Positions 23,501-35,300 are shown, counted from the first letter of the stretch. The stretch: DNA of 64,000 nucleotides from Epiperipatus broadwayi (GCA_028023455.1 JAQFVV010000257.1:992001-1056000), one strand, 5' to 3'. The notes: generated by a model from the letters alone, not told the origin. Translations and numbers: made by a program.

Positions 23501-23932
23501 AGATATTATAACAGATTTTAAAATAATTATCCAATATTATTAAAATCAAATATTAATCTTCTATTTAAGTACTTATAATAATTAAAATATTTATATTCTT
23601 TTATAATATTATTTTATCAACAATAAACATATGCATTTAATTTTACTTGTCTTTTAAATACTTTTAGCTTTAAATACCTATTTATTAAATATATTCATGC
23701 AGTATTGATTATGGCCATTTTTCCAACTATATATTATAATCATCATCATTTAAAATGTCTCTCTCAATATCAGCACAATTTTACATATCAAATACTCATA
23801 GATTGCTTTCATTAAATCTTTTGAAATATTACCATAAGCAAAATCAACATCACATATTCAAATATATCTTAAATTTAAAATTTTTAATAGATTAGCACAA
23901 AAATTAGATGGTGACCCATACAAAAGGGCACA
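20540..23932 (-). mobile_element. Candidate long LTR (~3.4 kb) of a retrotransposon
   Basis: Read on the minus strand, a purine run CCGAAGGAGGGGAA (about 23935-23948) immediately precedes TATGTGCCCTTTTG, as a polypurine tract precedes a 3' LTR. The other end is ...TTTGCACCACA at 20540, giving TGTG...CACA termini. About 0.95 kb into it lie a CCAAT box and a TATA box, the layout of a U3 promoter. The whole stretch is strongly G-poor on the plus strand. No second LTR, gag or pol was found next to it, and 3.4 kb is long for an LTR. An alternative is a decayed host promoter and non-coding transcript. Confidence 0.4.
22962..23002 (-). promoter_or_regulatory. CCAAT + TATA core promoter, minus strand
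   Basis: On the minus strand CCAATCAAATGGGAAG is followed ~20 bp later by CCGGTATAAAAGCTCAGG (plus 22962-22980). Order and spacing are those of a Pol II TATA promoter, with initiation expected near plus 22935-22950. It stands out against the AT-rich background because of its GC-containing flanks. Confidence 0.55.
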
Positions 23933-24840
23933 TATTCCCCTCCTTCGGATAAAATTTTAAATTTAACATCTATCTTCATCTTATTTAATCCACATTTATC
24001 ATCTTCATCTTTCTTATCATTAAATATTATAACAAATTACTTGAATATAACATTTTGTAAAGCATTGAAACATCATCTTAAATCTCAATTAGAAAACACT
24101 TTTAAATAAAACTACAATGACTTCTTTTACTTCACAAAATAAGTTTCACTTTTCTTTACTCATCTCTTAATTAGGTTACTTTTATTTCCCTAAATTTTGT
24201 TTTTATGATTATGAGCATACTTTATTTTTTTACATTTGGGTTAAAATATGATGAAATGTTATTTTACAAAAAATATTTTGCTAAGCAACATACTTAAAGT
24301 TCTGGTTTATTAAATTATTTATATAGTTGTAAAAAATCAGATACATGAGATAATTTATAAAAAATGTATTAATATCTCAGCCATATGTTATATATCTTCA
24401 CAACAGAACATAAATGCAGCCAATAAAGATATTAAAATATCAATTAATAATACTATGTAGTTTAGTGATTTTTGAAACTGGGCATAGAATAAATAGTTCA
24501 AATTATTAGGCTTTTAGTCTTGAATACTACTGTTTGAGTGAGTAGCACTTTTAGTTTTTTAGTATTAGTAAATGTGTCATAACTAAAATTAGGGGGGGAA
24601 TCAGATATTCATTCTTGGCAGGGAAAAAATTAGCAGGATTTTATGAATTGTATTTCATGATGTTCAATTCAGCTGCATTTTTATCATATGTATTGAAAGA
24701 AGCATGTAAGTAAATTTTTTTAACTTCAAAATGTTTTGTAATTATCATTTGTAAATAGATATATTTTTATCTATATATTTTGTTTTCCTATGCTCAGATA
24801 ACTTAGTAATATGAGACATGAGATGAGGAAATATACAAAG
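23933..24840. other. Flank of the LTR candidate, nothing else recognised
   Basis: Just inside is the polypurine-like run (23935-23948). The remaining ~0.9 kb shows no integrase, RT or RNase H motif in either strand. Confidence 0.4.
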
Positions 24841-25097
24841 TGTATATATATATATATAACAAAACTTAAATATATTCTAAACAACGGTAAACAATTTATA
24901 ATATAATATAAATAAAAACTCATAAAGAAATATTTTCGATTATATTCATAATCATTTTCAACTCAACTGTCAAAATGGAATTCCATTTTGAAAGTTGAGT
25001 TGAAAATGATTATGTTTGGAATATATTTAAGTTTCGTTATTGTATTATTAATATTAGCGGACATTTATTTTGTTTTAATATATATATATATATATAT
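24841..25097. repeat. Palindrome flanked by TA tracts on both sides
   Basis: A near-perfect palindrome at 24948-25014 centres on AATTCCATTTTG: left ATAATCATTTTCAACTCAAC, right GTTGAGTTGAAAATGATTAT. Outside it a second inverted pair, ACTTAAATATATTC (about 24866-24879) and GAATATATTTAAGT (about 25018-25031), is offset on the left by ~70 bp of unpaired sequence. (TA)n tracts bound the structure at 24842-24859 and 25079-25097, the same layout as the inverted PLE pairs at 10.6-12.1 and 58.5-58.8 kb. Confidence 0.75.
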
Positions 25098-25955
25098 GCT
25101 TACATATTAAAAAAAGTCTGAATTGAATTATCATATACAGACAGAAATGAAAAAAACTGTATGCAGGTAAAGTAACAAAATGTAAATATTAAGGAACAGC
25201 TACTATTTTAATTTAATTGTAAATTCAAAATTAGATATACATTTTTGCAACTACAGTCAAGTTTTGTATTGAATGCAGAATGCAATGTGCTTTCATGAAT
25301 ACTTACAAAAAGAAATGTATCTCTGGTAGTCTCAGATGTATTAATATAGCATTTGTTAAATATTAGTGACATATTTATCAAATGCATTCACGTTTATTGT
25401 AAATATCTCCAACAAGGCAATAGGAAGCAGAAAATTGTACACAAGAATAAAAAATGATTTTTGATATACAAATAAATCAAACAACATATTCCTGATTCTA
25501 GTCAGCAATGTAACACCATCATACTATCCACAAATGCTTGTTGTCTGATTCACAAAGTAACTATTCATTAATATTTATTTTAAATTTCGTAAGGGGAATT
25601 TTTTAGAAAATATGTTAAGAAGCTTTAAATAGATTATGGTAGTAATTATTTCATAACACATGAATTATCAATATTTCATATCATATTAGATCATCCAGTG
25701 TGTTGGATCTATAATATTACTATCTAAAGCATGCTATTGCTATAAAAATATATTAATGTTCATAACTATGAAGTCAGTTGGTTATAAATAGAAAACAAAA
25801 CACACTAATGTTTTTCCCCGAAGGTTTGTGAAGCTGGTATTTTAATTGTATTTATATATTAGGCTATTTCTATAATCTAATATTAAGTATTGCTTATCTT
25901 TAGAAAAAATATTTTTTTTAAAAATATTCTAATTAAATTTAGAAGGATGGTTAAA
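25098..25955. other. AT-rich intergenic DNA, nothing recognised
   Basis: No frame or repeat recognised. Confidence 0.4.
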
Positions 25956-25959
25956 AGTT

Positions 25960-26240
25960 GGTTAGAATGTTATTTTAAAATTCAATATTCAGGAATGTAA
26001 GGATCCAGGTTCAATTCCCAAGCTAGTACTGTGACTGATTAGGCCAGCAATACATGAAAAAGAGAAGAGAATAATACATCCTGAAACGTTGTGCACTTAC
26101 TAACTCGTGTGCTATTATTAAAAGTTGAATGTAATTGGAATATTTAAATTAAGTTAAATTTTTCTAAAGGCATTCAATACTTAATATTAGATGATGGAAA
26201 TAGTTTAATATATAAATACAACTAAAACACACTAATATCT
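25960..26240 (+). mobile_element. SINE family 1, copy B
   Basis: Matches copy A (85-325) from TTTAAAATTCAATATTCAGG through the B box (GGTTCAATTCCC, one base off consensus) and the body to ACAACTAAAAC. The A-box end is replaced by unrelated sequence, so it is slightly 5'-truncated. Confidence 0.75.
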
Positions 26241-26451
26241 GTAAAATTTAAAAAAAAAAAACTCAAAAGAAATTGATTATAAGAAGTATTGCCAATGCTC
26301 GCTTTTTAGTAATAATAAATAATAAAACCATAAAACATCCAAGCAAAAGAGAATATACATTAAATTCGAAAGATTTAAAAGAATATAAAATATACTTCTC
26401 ATTAATTGAATAAAATTAAAATATTGATGATTATTTATCTTTTCAGCATGT

Positions 26452-26545
26452 GTATGATCAGATGGGTCAGCAATATGAAAAGGTATGGAGAGCTGAAGGT
26501 CGTGTGAAAGTTTGAGTTCGAATCCCTTATATATTACATATGTGC
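26452..26545 (+). mobile_element. tRNA-like SINE, family 2, copy A
   Basis: Carries GGTATGGAGAGCTGAAGG...CGTGTGAAAGTTTGAGTTCGAATCCC with a perfect B box (GAGTTCGAATCC) and ends in CTTATATATTACATATG. Diverged copies of the same string occur twice at 45.99-46.05 and 46.46-46.51 kb, confirming a dispersed family. Confidence 0.6.
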
Positions 26546-27630
26546 AAGTGTGTGTAAACCTGTACAGTGTATTAATTTAAATCATTCTTATGTAAATTAT
26601 TAATGTTATAAAAATCAAGAATATCTGCATCTAAAAATGTTTTACCACTTTTTTTTTAAAAAGATTTTTCTCACTAATTGTCTATAAATGAGAAGAATCA
26701 TATATAAAATTTCATAAAAATAAATATCCCAATTTGAAAGTAATTTGCGAATAAATTAACGAATTTAGAATATGAAATAAAAGTTATGTAGAACTAACTA
26801 CTTTTCAGCCTAATAATTTTTGTAATCGGCCTGTATAGATAATACTGTCACAAAAGTTTTTTTTAATAAACTTAATCACATATCACTAATCCAAAATTGT
26901 TTTAACGTGTAACATATTTTCAGTTCAATTGCGCATTGACATCTTCCAATTCTAAATTCTAAATATTATTCAGTATTGTTTTCACATTAAAACTAATTGT
27001 AAGTATTAAAAATTTCTGAAAATTTAAAAATTTAGTTTTGACTTTAATGACAGTAGGGATACTAGAAAAATATAGTGGCTAGAAATCTCATTCATATCTC
27101 TAATACTAATTGTAAATATTACATACATAAAAATTAATTCCAACTATATCAATAACTTTTTTTGTAGCAAAATTTAATAATTATAATTATCAAATAAAGG
27201 TTTTATAATAATGCTATTAATAGTTTATTGATTTTTATTCTCTTTATCTCAAAAAATTATCTTAATTGACATTCATCTAAACCAGGCTGCGAACCTCCAG
27301 ATCATAAGCCAAGTTAAGCATTTGAAAGGTCTCAATCATTCTCCAGATATTTTCTTAAAGTATATACAAAAGGAACCTGTATAAAACTTCTATTTTAACA
27401 TGCCTATAGTACAGTGCAAACGTACATGCAAATATTAAATTAAAAATTAAATAAAATAAAATATTTATTTGCTCACCTACATCTTTTCTCTCTCCAACTT
27501 TACAGTAATTCTACTGCATATCTATATTATTTGATCTATTTGACTATGCTGAGAACATTGTTTTTTGTTTTTATAGTGATTTTCATAGAAGCACATATAA
27601 CTAGAAAAAATTAAACTTGCATTTCACTTT
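26546..27630. other. AT-rich intergenic DNA, no gene seen
   Basis: Nothing recognisable apart from short A and T runs. A minus-strand GAGGTTCGCAGCCTGG near 27283-27298 hints at a B box (a loose match), without an A box. Confidence 0.4.
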
Positions 27631-27639
27631 ATTTTGCAT

Positions 27640-27659
27640 TATATATATATATATATATA

Positions 27660-27752
<93 letters not shown>
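27640..27752. repeat. (AT)n then (ATT)n tract; LINE 3' tail
   Basis: (AT)n at 27640-27660 and ~90 bp of pure ATT at 27661-27752. On the minus strand the ATT run is an (AAT)n tail immediately following CAATAAAGGTCTTTTGAAAC, the 3' end of the minus-strand LINE. The 99- and 74-codon frames (poly-L, poly-I) here are repeat artefacts. Confidence 0.85.
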
Positions 27753-28414
27753 GTTTCAAAAGACCTTTATTGTCTCAAAAAAATTACAAATTTTGCATTT
27801 ACTTAGTTCATCTACATATAATATCCTTGATTGTCCATTATCATTTGAAACCCATTAGCAAATCATCACTTATAACAGAAGGAAAGAAATTGTTGCCAAA
27901 TTGTTCTTGTTGCTAATTTGACATGCATATCCTTCTAAGTTTCTTTATAATATTTAATTTTCCCAATTTACTATGTTCAAACTCTCAAGTGTATCCTATT
28001 CCCAAAATTCACTGATGTTGCTAGATGTCATCATTTTTATCACTATAACATTGATCTAATCGTAAGTAGTGACCAAGTTGCTGCATACATATCAGGTCTG
28101 GCCATAAATTATCCCTTTTCTGTATCGTTTCAAGTTTATTTGAATAAGTAGCTGGATGCCTTCTGGAATTGTTACCAATTAGGAAAGTGCATCTAGTACA
28201 CCAGTATGCATATAGCACAAAGGTTGCTGCCCTGACACTTGGTGTTAATCCCTCTCTAAATGCAGAAATTAATTGATGCATTGTTATATTAGATTTCCTG
28301 TAATTGCTTGTTATCAGATTTCTTATCTGCCTAAGTCCCTCACAGTGATATAGCAGATGTGATTGAGTTTCCTCAGCTCGATGGCATAACCCGCAAAACG
28401 GATCAATTGACGTC
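27753..28414 (-). mobile_element. LINE 3' fragment with zinc knuckle and (AAT)n tail
   Basis: The minus-strand frame from 28414 to 28021 (131 codons, no stop inside) contains FCGLCHRAEETQSHLLYHC, a C-x2-C-x8-H-x4-C zinc knuckle typical of the RT C-terminus in R2/I/jockey-type elements. About 90 further residues follow before a TAG stop. Then comes a ~270-bp 3' UTR with an AATAAA-like signal (CAATAAAGG) and an (AAT)n tail, as in I-clade elements. It is 5'-truncated at 28414 where another (TTA)n tract starts. RT proper is absent. The open frame makes it one of the better-preserved fragments here. Confidence 0.75.
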
Positions 28415-28484
28415 TTATTATTATTATTGTTGTTATTGTTATTATTATTATTATTATTATTACTATTAGTAGTAGTAGTAGTAG
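28415..28484. repeat. (TTA/TTG)n and (TAG)n microsatellite
   Basis: Imperfect TTA/TTG run passing into ACTATTAGTAGTAGTAGTAG. It abuts the 5' truncation point of the LINE fragment. Confidence 0.85.
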
Positions 28485-28790
28485 GATGGCTTCATGGAGT
28501 AGGATACAAATTTATAGAAAATAATGGTACCAGTGTTAGAAAGAAATTGTAAATCAATGTGTCTGATATGTCTGGAAGGTATTTTAGTTAATAAAGAACA
28601 GATTATTAAGAGGCACTATTTATCAAAACTTTCTGATTACAATAAAATTTTTGAGGAAAATAGAAATATTAAATAAAAAATTTGTAAAGCAGCTTCAACA
28701 CGTAGCTGACATGTTTTGTAAAAAGTATTTAATGATAAAAAACAAGTCTGTTGTAACATGACTTAATTTAATAAAGCTCATATTTACAAA

Positions 28791-28866
28791 TGTTATATAT
28801 AGAGCTCACAAAGCAAGCTCTTAACAAGCTTATTAAGAGCTTGTTTTGCGAGCTCTATATATAACA
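28791..28866. repeat. 76-bp near-perfect palindrome
   Basis: Left arm TGTTATATATAGAGCTC...CAAGCTCTTAA, right arm TTAAGAGCTTG...GAGCTCTATATATAACA, with a loop of about 8 bp and 2-3 mismatches. No element ends are visible outside it. Confidence 0.85.
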
Positions 28867-29435
28867 AAAGCATTTAATAAGTTAAAAAATTCTGTGAGAA
28901 CAAATTATTTTTTTAAAAAAGCAGAAAATTCTAAAACCATTTTATGAAGGGGATTTATTAGACTGCATCATAACTATTGTACAATTAATCTGTTTAAAAC
29001 ATAAAAAGAAATTTGAGAATATATGTCATGAAGAGAAGAATAGGAAAATTTTCCATTAAATATGAAACAGTCATTAATAATAATAGTAATATTACTTTAT
29101 TTTTAATTCACAAAAAAAATTATAGCCCTCATTTAAAATGGAAAGTTGAAATTGGCCTGCCAATTGAAAATGCTTTCTACCCTTAATGATTAGAGATAAA
29201 TTAATTTAAATTTTAGTTCAAATATAATGGGCTAATTTTTAAATTGATAATTTTGTATAGCCATGAATGAGATTATAAATAGCAAACATCTTTTGGCAGA
29301 AAAAAAATGTTACCCATCCCTTGTCTGAACCATCTAAAAAATTTTTGAAATAGGAGTGATCACATCATTAACATAATGAGAAAATAAAAAAATATCACTA
29401 AAGCATGAAATAGCATTATCTTTCTCCACAATAAC
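28867..29435. other. AT-rich intergenic DNA, nothing recognised
   Basis: No gene, RNA or repeat recognised. Confidence 0.4.
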
Positions 29436-29674
29436 ATCAGCAATAATTAATAAACAGAGCAAAACTCTCCATACAGTATTGCCACCTGTGCTAAACAGAG
29501 TAATCAATGGATGCCAGAAGGCTTGTGCATAAAATCCCTATCTAATGCCTACTCATCCATCCATTGATTACTCTGTTTAGCACAGGTGGCAATACTGTAT
29601 GGAGAGTTTTGCTCTGTTTATCAACAATTAATGTGCTAGTATAGGAAATGTGATCATGTGATCAGCAATAATTA
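29436..29674 (+). mobile_element. Hairpin retroposon, copy 1, with 14-bp target duplication
   Basis: A 14-bp direct repeat, ATCAGCAATAATTA, flanks the unit at 29436-29449 and 29661-29674. Inside, 29450-29513 and 29558-29621 are perfect 64-bp inverted arms (ATAAACAGAGC... / ...GCTCTGTTTAT) with a 44-bp loop (29514-29557). A 39-bp unpaired tail ends GATCATGTG. The loop begins CCAGAAGGCTTGTGCATAAA, which lies inside an arm in copy 2 at 56.3 kb, so copy 1 has lost part of its right inner arm. A 14-bp duplication suits LINE-driven insertion rather than a DNA transposase. No protein frame. Confidence 0.75.
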
Positions 29675-32147
29675 TTAAATATTTACAGTTATTTTAAGAT
29701 ATTTGAATTTTTATGTGATTGTGGGAAAAAACTCTAGTATTTATTTATTTTTTTATTTCTGCTATTAATTATCTTGTTATAATTTTAATCTTGGGGCTCT
29801 TATTATAACCCATTTTCTGCATTTCAACAAAAATTTTAGTTCAAGATGTTGTTAATAGTAGTGTCTTTTGGAAAATGAGAGTGCTGTGGTTAAATTTTGT
29901 TATAGTGATAAAGGAGAGAAAACAAACTGGTGGAGTTAGTGGAATTAAAGTTGGTTAGAATGATGAATCAGAGATAAAAAAAATTGGATATTTAAAAAGT
30001 CAGAATTAGATGAATTATTGTGGAATGTAAAAATTTTGGAAGAAAGGAAGTTTTATTAACTTGGCTTACAAGGTTTCTGACCATATTATTCAAACACTGG
30101 TGTAAGAATCTGGTTGCAATGCTAGTCTCATGAATTTTTTTAAACTTAATGCTTTTATTTGAGTTTTAAAGTGAAGAGACGGATTTATCAAGTATTTAAT
30201 TGAATATTTGCTGATAAAAAAATATATATTATCCATTTTTATTTTACTGATATATTTTTTGTTTGATGAACATGAGATGTGAAAATAAATTCGGAAACAT
30301 ATACAATGATAACTAAGAAAATAATGCTTGCATTTAGTAAAAAAAATATATATCAGAAATAATTTAGTAAATATCCAGTAAAGAATAAAAAATAAATTAA
30401 GTGCAAAGGTAAAAAAATATATTCTTTTAAGTAATGACAAATAGGAAAATAAATAAATAAAATTATTTATTAATTGTTTTGAATTAACTGGAAAATTATT
30501 TGGAGACTAGAAAATAAAATTGATCAATGTTAGGAAAAATAAAAAAGACTTGTGGAAAAATAGTTTAATGTAATAGATATGATATAACATGAATGGCATG
30601 AAATTCATAGGTGCAATATTTATTTGTAAAAGATCATGACATCTAAGTTGCAAAACATGTTTTTGGTACAGGTATAGAAAGCAAAATAATTTATGTGCTA
30701 TGAAATAATCACATTTTTAATAATGAATGCAAAAAACGAGCTGAAAATGTTCAGTAAGTTTCAATTTACGAATAATTATAGAAGAGAAATAGCTTTTGGT
30801 AGGTGTTTTTAAAGATAAGTAAGTACTTATAATGCATGCTAAATTATTTTATGTCTATGTACATAACATTATTTTTTCAAGTTCATTTATGAATACAGGC
30901 AATATTCATAATAGAATAACTGAGGAGATTTGCCTTGTAATTTGTACAAAGTAATATCTGAAGAAGAGTAATTTATTATTAGAGTTTAGACATAATTGGG
31001 AAAGTTGAAAATATTGAATTTGAGGAAGAATAAACATAAGCGAAATAGATGTATATACATAATTTTTTCCTTTGTTGAGATTGGGATAATGATAAGTATA
31101 TAATTTAAAACTAAAGTTATCAAAAATAATGTTATAGAAATAAAGTAAAATACTTTTGAAATTTTTGAGATGTTTGAAATAAAACAAAAGGTAGAGTGAG
31201 GAAGGGAGGGGATGGAGAGCTTTTTAAATTTATTGGCTCAGAGAATCTGACTTAGATGAAAGAGAAATTAAGTCAAATACATTATTGTTGTAGTTTGAAA
31301 AATCAAATAAATGTTTAAAAGTTAAGCTTTTATGTTTATATATGCGTACATAAATATATTAATATCTGGTAGAACCCCTCCCCCCGGTATAATATAAAAA
31401 TACTTTTGAAATTTTATATTTGATTATTTTAAACTTTTTTTCTAGAAGAATTATATAAAACTGAATTCAATAAGCAGTTGTTTTATAGCAGTTTACATTC
31501 TTACAGAGAGGATTTTCTCAGATCAATGTTTAATAGAATTTTAAAAGTATTGTCTCTAAGTGTGTAAAGTAATCCTCTTTTCATTTTGACATAGATAAAT
31601 TACTTTTTGTTGCTTATTACTTAGTTTCAGATCACCCAGTTTTAAAAATATAAGTAATTATATGAGATTTTACCTAAAAAAAAATTAAGACACATAAATT
31701 TTTGTTTAGATAAGCAAGATTTTAGAAGAAATATATTTTAAAGTAATATATATGAAAGATAATATAATAATTTTGAAAATACATAAAAAATTCCATCTTA
31801 GATGTATAATTTATATTTTCCAAAAGCAATTATTTTCACCTAAGTTTAGTAATAATAGAGTAAGATGAAATTATAGAGTTGAAAGACATACTCCTACAGA
31901 ATAATCATTAAACTTTATTTACTATTGTATATATGTAGTAAAAAAGTTAGCATTTAAATGGTTTAATTTTTCAGATAAGACATTTATATTAGAATAGCAA
32001 ATAAATATATTTAGTATTTTTTTATTTCTAAACCAGATCTGTTAGGATCACTTTCTTTACAGTGACCAAATTTTTTATTGGATATATTGAAATAAACACG
32101 AGGAAACGTTTGTTTGTAACTTCTATAATAAATGACATTACAATTTT
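29675..32147. other. AT-rich intergenic DNA, no gene supported
   Basis: Minus-strand frames at 30090-30440 and 30906-31187 are rich in F, I, K, L, S and Y with no motif, consistent with chance open frames. An isolated C run, CCCCTCCCCCC, lies near 31375-31385. Confidence 0.45.
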
Positions 32148-32345
32148 CATTCATCATCATCATCATCATCATCAACAACCATTATCAATCCACTGCAGGA
32201 TGAAGGTCTTCCCAAGTTTAAACCATCTTCTCCGATCTTTAGCTTCTCTTCCTCCACATCACCCCTGCACCCTTTCTAATTTCATCCTTCCATCTCACAT
32301 GTGATCTGTTTCTGGATCTTTTCCAATCTCTTGGATTCCAATTTC
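32148..32345 (-). mobile_element. LINE 3' end with (TGA)n tail, minus strand
   Basis: On the minus strand the decayed frame reads NWNPRDWKRSRNRSHVRW, KDEIRKGAGVMW, then after a frameshift EAKDRRRWFKLGKTFIL and QWIDNGC, with the stop TGA being the first unit of a (TGATGA)n tail (plus 32148-32174). This is the widespread C-terminal 'RGRP..RW.DDI..GAG..W...A.DR..W..LG.AFILQW' signature of jockey/L2-like non-LTR elements. Only the last ~60 codons are present. The 80-codon plus-strand frame at 32062-32304 is the antisense shadow. Confidence 0.75.
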
Positions 32346-35300
32346 AAATTTCAATTATATAAGACTTATGCATACAATTTATTTTATATTTAGTATTATA
32401 TAAAAATTTATTAAGCCAAATGAAGAAAAAAAGATTGTCAAATTATTAAAAACAATTTTTTCTTATTTGCTTATAAAAATGACTTATGTCAATATGAATA
32501 TCCATTTATTTGGTTGTTATCAATTAAGAAGTTATCTTTCTAAATTATTGTTGATAATAAATACTTGCTGATTTAAGTAAAGTTTTATTAAAACCAGTAT
32601 TTCATAAATCAAAATGATAAAATTTAATAATTTATATGAAACTAGGTTTTAAACATTTCTGGATTAATATGCTGATCCTACAGAAATATCCTTTAGAGTA
32701 AAAATATTACATTTTCATGTTATAGTTTTATAATCATATTATAAGCCATGCAGTATTGTCTTCATTTTATTTGATATTCAAAAAAGAGTAAATGGTAAAT
32801 AAAAGTCAGTAATTACTTATTCATTATAATTTTTGTTTTTAAGAAGATTAAAGTATAAAAAAATAAAGATTAAACTATAAGAAAATAAATAGCATTCTTG
32901 CATTGAATAATAAACCCATTATTCTCATGTGGGCATCTTGCTGCAAAATGATGAAAACAAATTGATTCTTAAATTTTTTAAAATTATAATCCACAATTTT
33001 AATGTTGCAAAAGTAAACATTTGGTAGTTTACATTTTTACTAAAATATTTTAATCAAAAACTATTTCCATGGTTCTGTTGTAGAGTTATTTACTATAAGC
33101 TTAATGAATTATTGATTACCAGATGGTACAATACTATTATATTTTTCATATCTAAACTAGTTTCTAGTCTTTGGTTTCCTTACTGAGGATAAAGTTTCAA
33201 AGCTGGATGTAGTCAATTATTTATCTTACAGCCAACTTTTATTTTTTTAAATTTTTGTATCCAACCATCTGAAATTAAAAAACAAACAAATAAACCCAAG
33301 ATTTTGAGCTCAAGACAACATTTACTTAGTTATATATAATGTGCCAGTCAAAATCGTGTATTCATTCAACAAGACCAATAATCCAAGCAAAAGTACCTTG
33401 AATCCAACCATGCACAAGATACATATGTCAGGACAAGGATGAATCATAACCTATTTGCCTAAACTATTGCCTCTCTGACTAATGGATAACGTTTGTGATG
33501 ACACTAGCAGTGCTTGGTTTTATTCCGTCCCAGCTGGAGGTCATGGTTCACATAGAGACTCAAAATAATAAAGGGTTTATATGAAAAATCAATGATTTAA
33601 TGGATTCTGATGATTGCAGAATGGTACAGATATGATTTGATCAATTACTAATGGTTTGAACTATAATAATGATAATTCTTTATGGCAACATTACAAAGAA
33701 GTGAATTTAAATCAAATAAATATTTAAATAAATAGAGTAGTTAACCTTAGAGATTGGGAGTGATGACAAACTAAGCTTATTTAAAATAATCAATATTATA
33801 GGAATTTATTAAGGAATTTAGTACAAAATAAGTTAAGTCTTTGTTTATACAACTTGGTTATTTTCTTTAATTCGTTTTGATGCGGCTTTGACAAACAATG
33901 TAAAAGTTTGTTAATTGGTCAGCCAAAAACCAATCAGCAATAAAATATTATTAGCCCTCTTTAAAAGATTACAAATAAATCTATTTTATATCTATTACAA
34001 GATATGAAAGATGTGCATTTAAAACACTATTACATTTAAATTAGTTTTCTATAATGAGTGTGGAAAGCAAAGTAGTTCTTAAATAAATAATTGACAATTA
34101 TACAGTCAGATTTAATTAATTACGAAATTTGTTTGTGAAGGATGTGCCTTCATGGCAGAGAGCATTTCAGGTTTGCTAAATAAAGATATAAAATGATGAA
34201 GAAGGCAGTATGCTATTATAGATTATAACAAAATAAATGACGTCTGTTATGAACCTCTGGGAGGCTTTGCTAAAAGAAATTCCTGATATGTACAGGTAGA
34301 TAAGAGAAATGTTGGCCCTCCAGCCAAAGCATGTCTCTGAATAATAATAATAAATGTGATGTGCTGGAATTCCCATACACATCTTAATGGCAATGCCTGA
34401 AAAGAATCCCTTGGTATGAACTATGTCTACTTTGAGGGAGTGTGAAAGTTTGGACTGGTCATAGTTAAATTTCCAAAGATCCTGAGGAGTAAGTAGCAAA
34501 GCAAAATAATAAATGAAATATGTAGCTATAGATACATAATGCCTTAGACATATATAGATAGATAGTGTATCACTAACAAAATTAATAACTTAATTTCTAA
34601 TTAAACTAACAAAATTAATAACTTAATTTCTAATTAAACTATCTCCCTGCCATAATGGAAAATCCCAGAAACCTTAGGCCTTTACTAAATGGATCATAAT
34701 TTACAATACAAAAGGATGGCAAGAATTAAAAGTAAAATATAAATTGCTTTCTACACGTTCCAAATATTCCATTTATTAATAAGTTATTAAATAGCTCATC
34801 ATTGAAGATTGCAAAATAAATCAGTCTTTTAATTAACATAAACAAACTGGGTACTAAATATCAAATTCACTTCTGGTGAATTTTAAACATATATCATAAT
34901 AAATTGTAAATCATAATTTTAATATTTTCTTACAAATAAAAATATGTGTATGAAATATATACTGATAAAATTCTATGATAAATTTTACTTAATTGATTAC
35001 ACTAAAATTCTTTATTCTTTTAGAAATAATTACAGGGCTATTTTAAATTGGAGGCAATAGTAAGATACTTTTAAAATAATTTCAATCATTCAAAATAAAT
35101 TTATATATGATGTACAAAACTAAATGAGCTTTCTATTAATTAATTTACAGGAAGTAAGTCTCCTGTAATGATTTTAAATGAAGAAAATAAGAGGGAGAGG
35201 GTTGAAAGTTAGTTTCTCATTGAGTTTTATACTATTTTAAATAAACCAACAAAAATTGAAGATAAATTTGCCGCATCAAAATACTGTTAAGATTTTATAA

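Noticed and set aside
27617-27916. Poly-leucine and poly-isoleucine frames
   Set aside because: Direct translations of the (ATT)n microsatellite.
32062-32304. 80-codon plus-strand frame with His run
   Set aside because: Antisense of the minus-strand LINE 3' end and its (TGA)n tail.
34176-34499. 107-codon minus-strand frame
   Set aside because: One of the longer frames, but no recognisable motif and no repeat copy in the window; left as unsupported.
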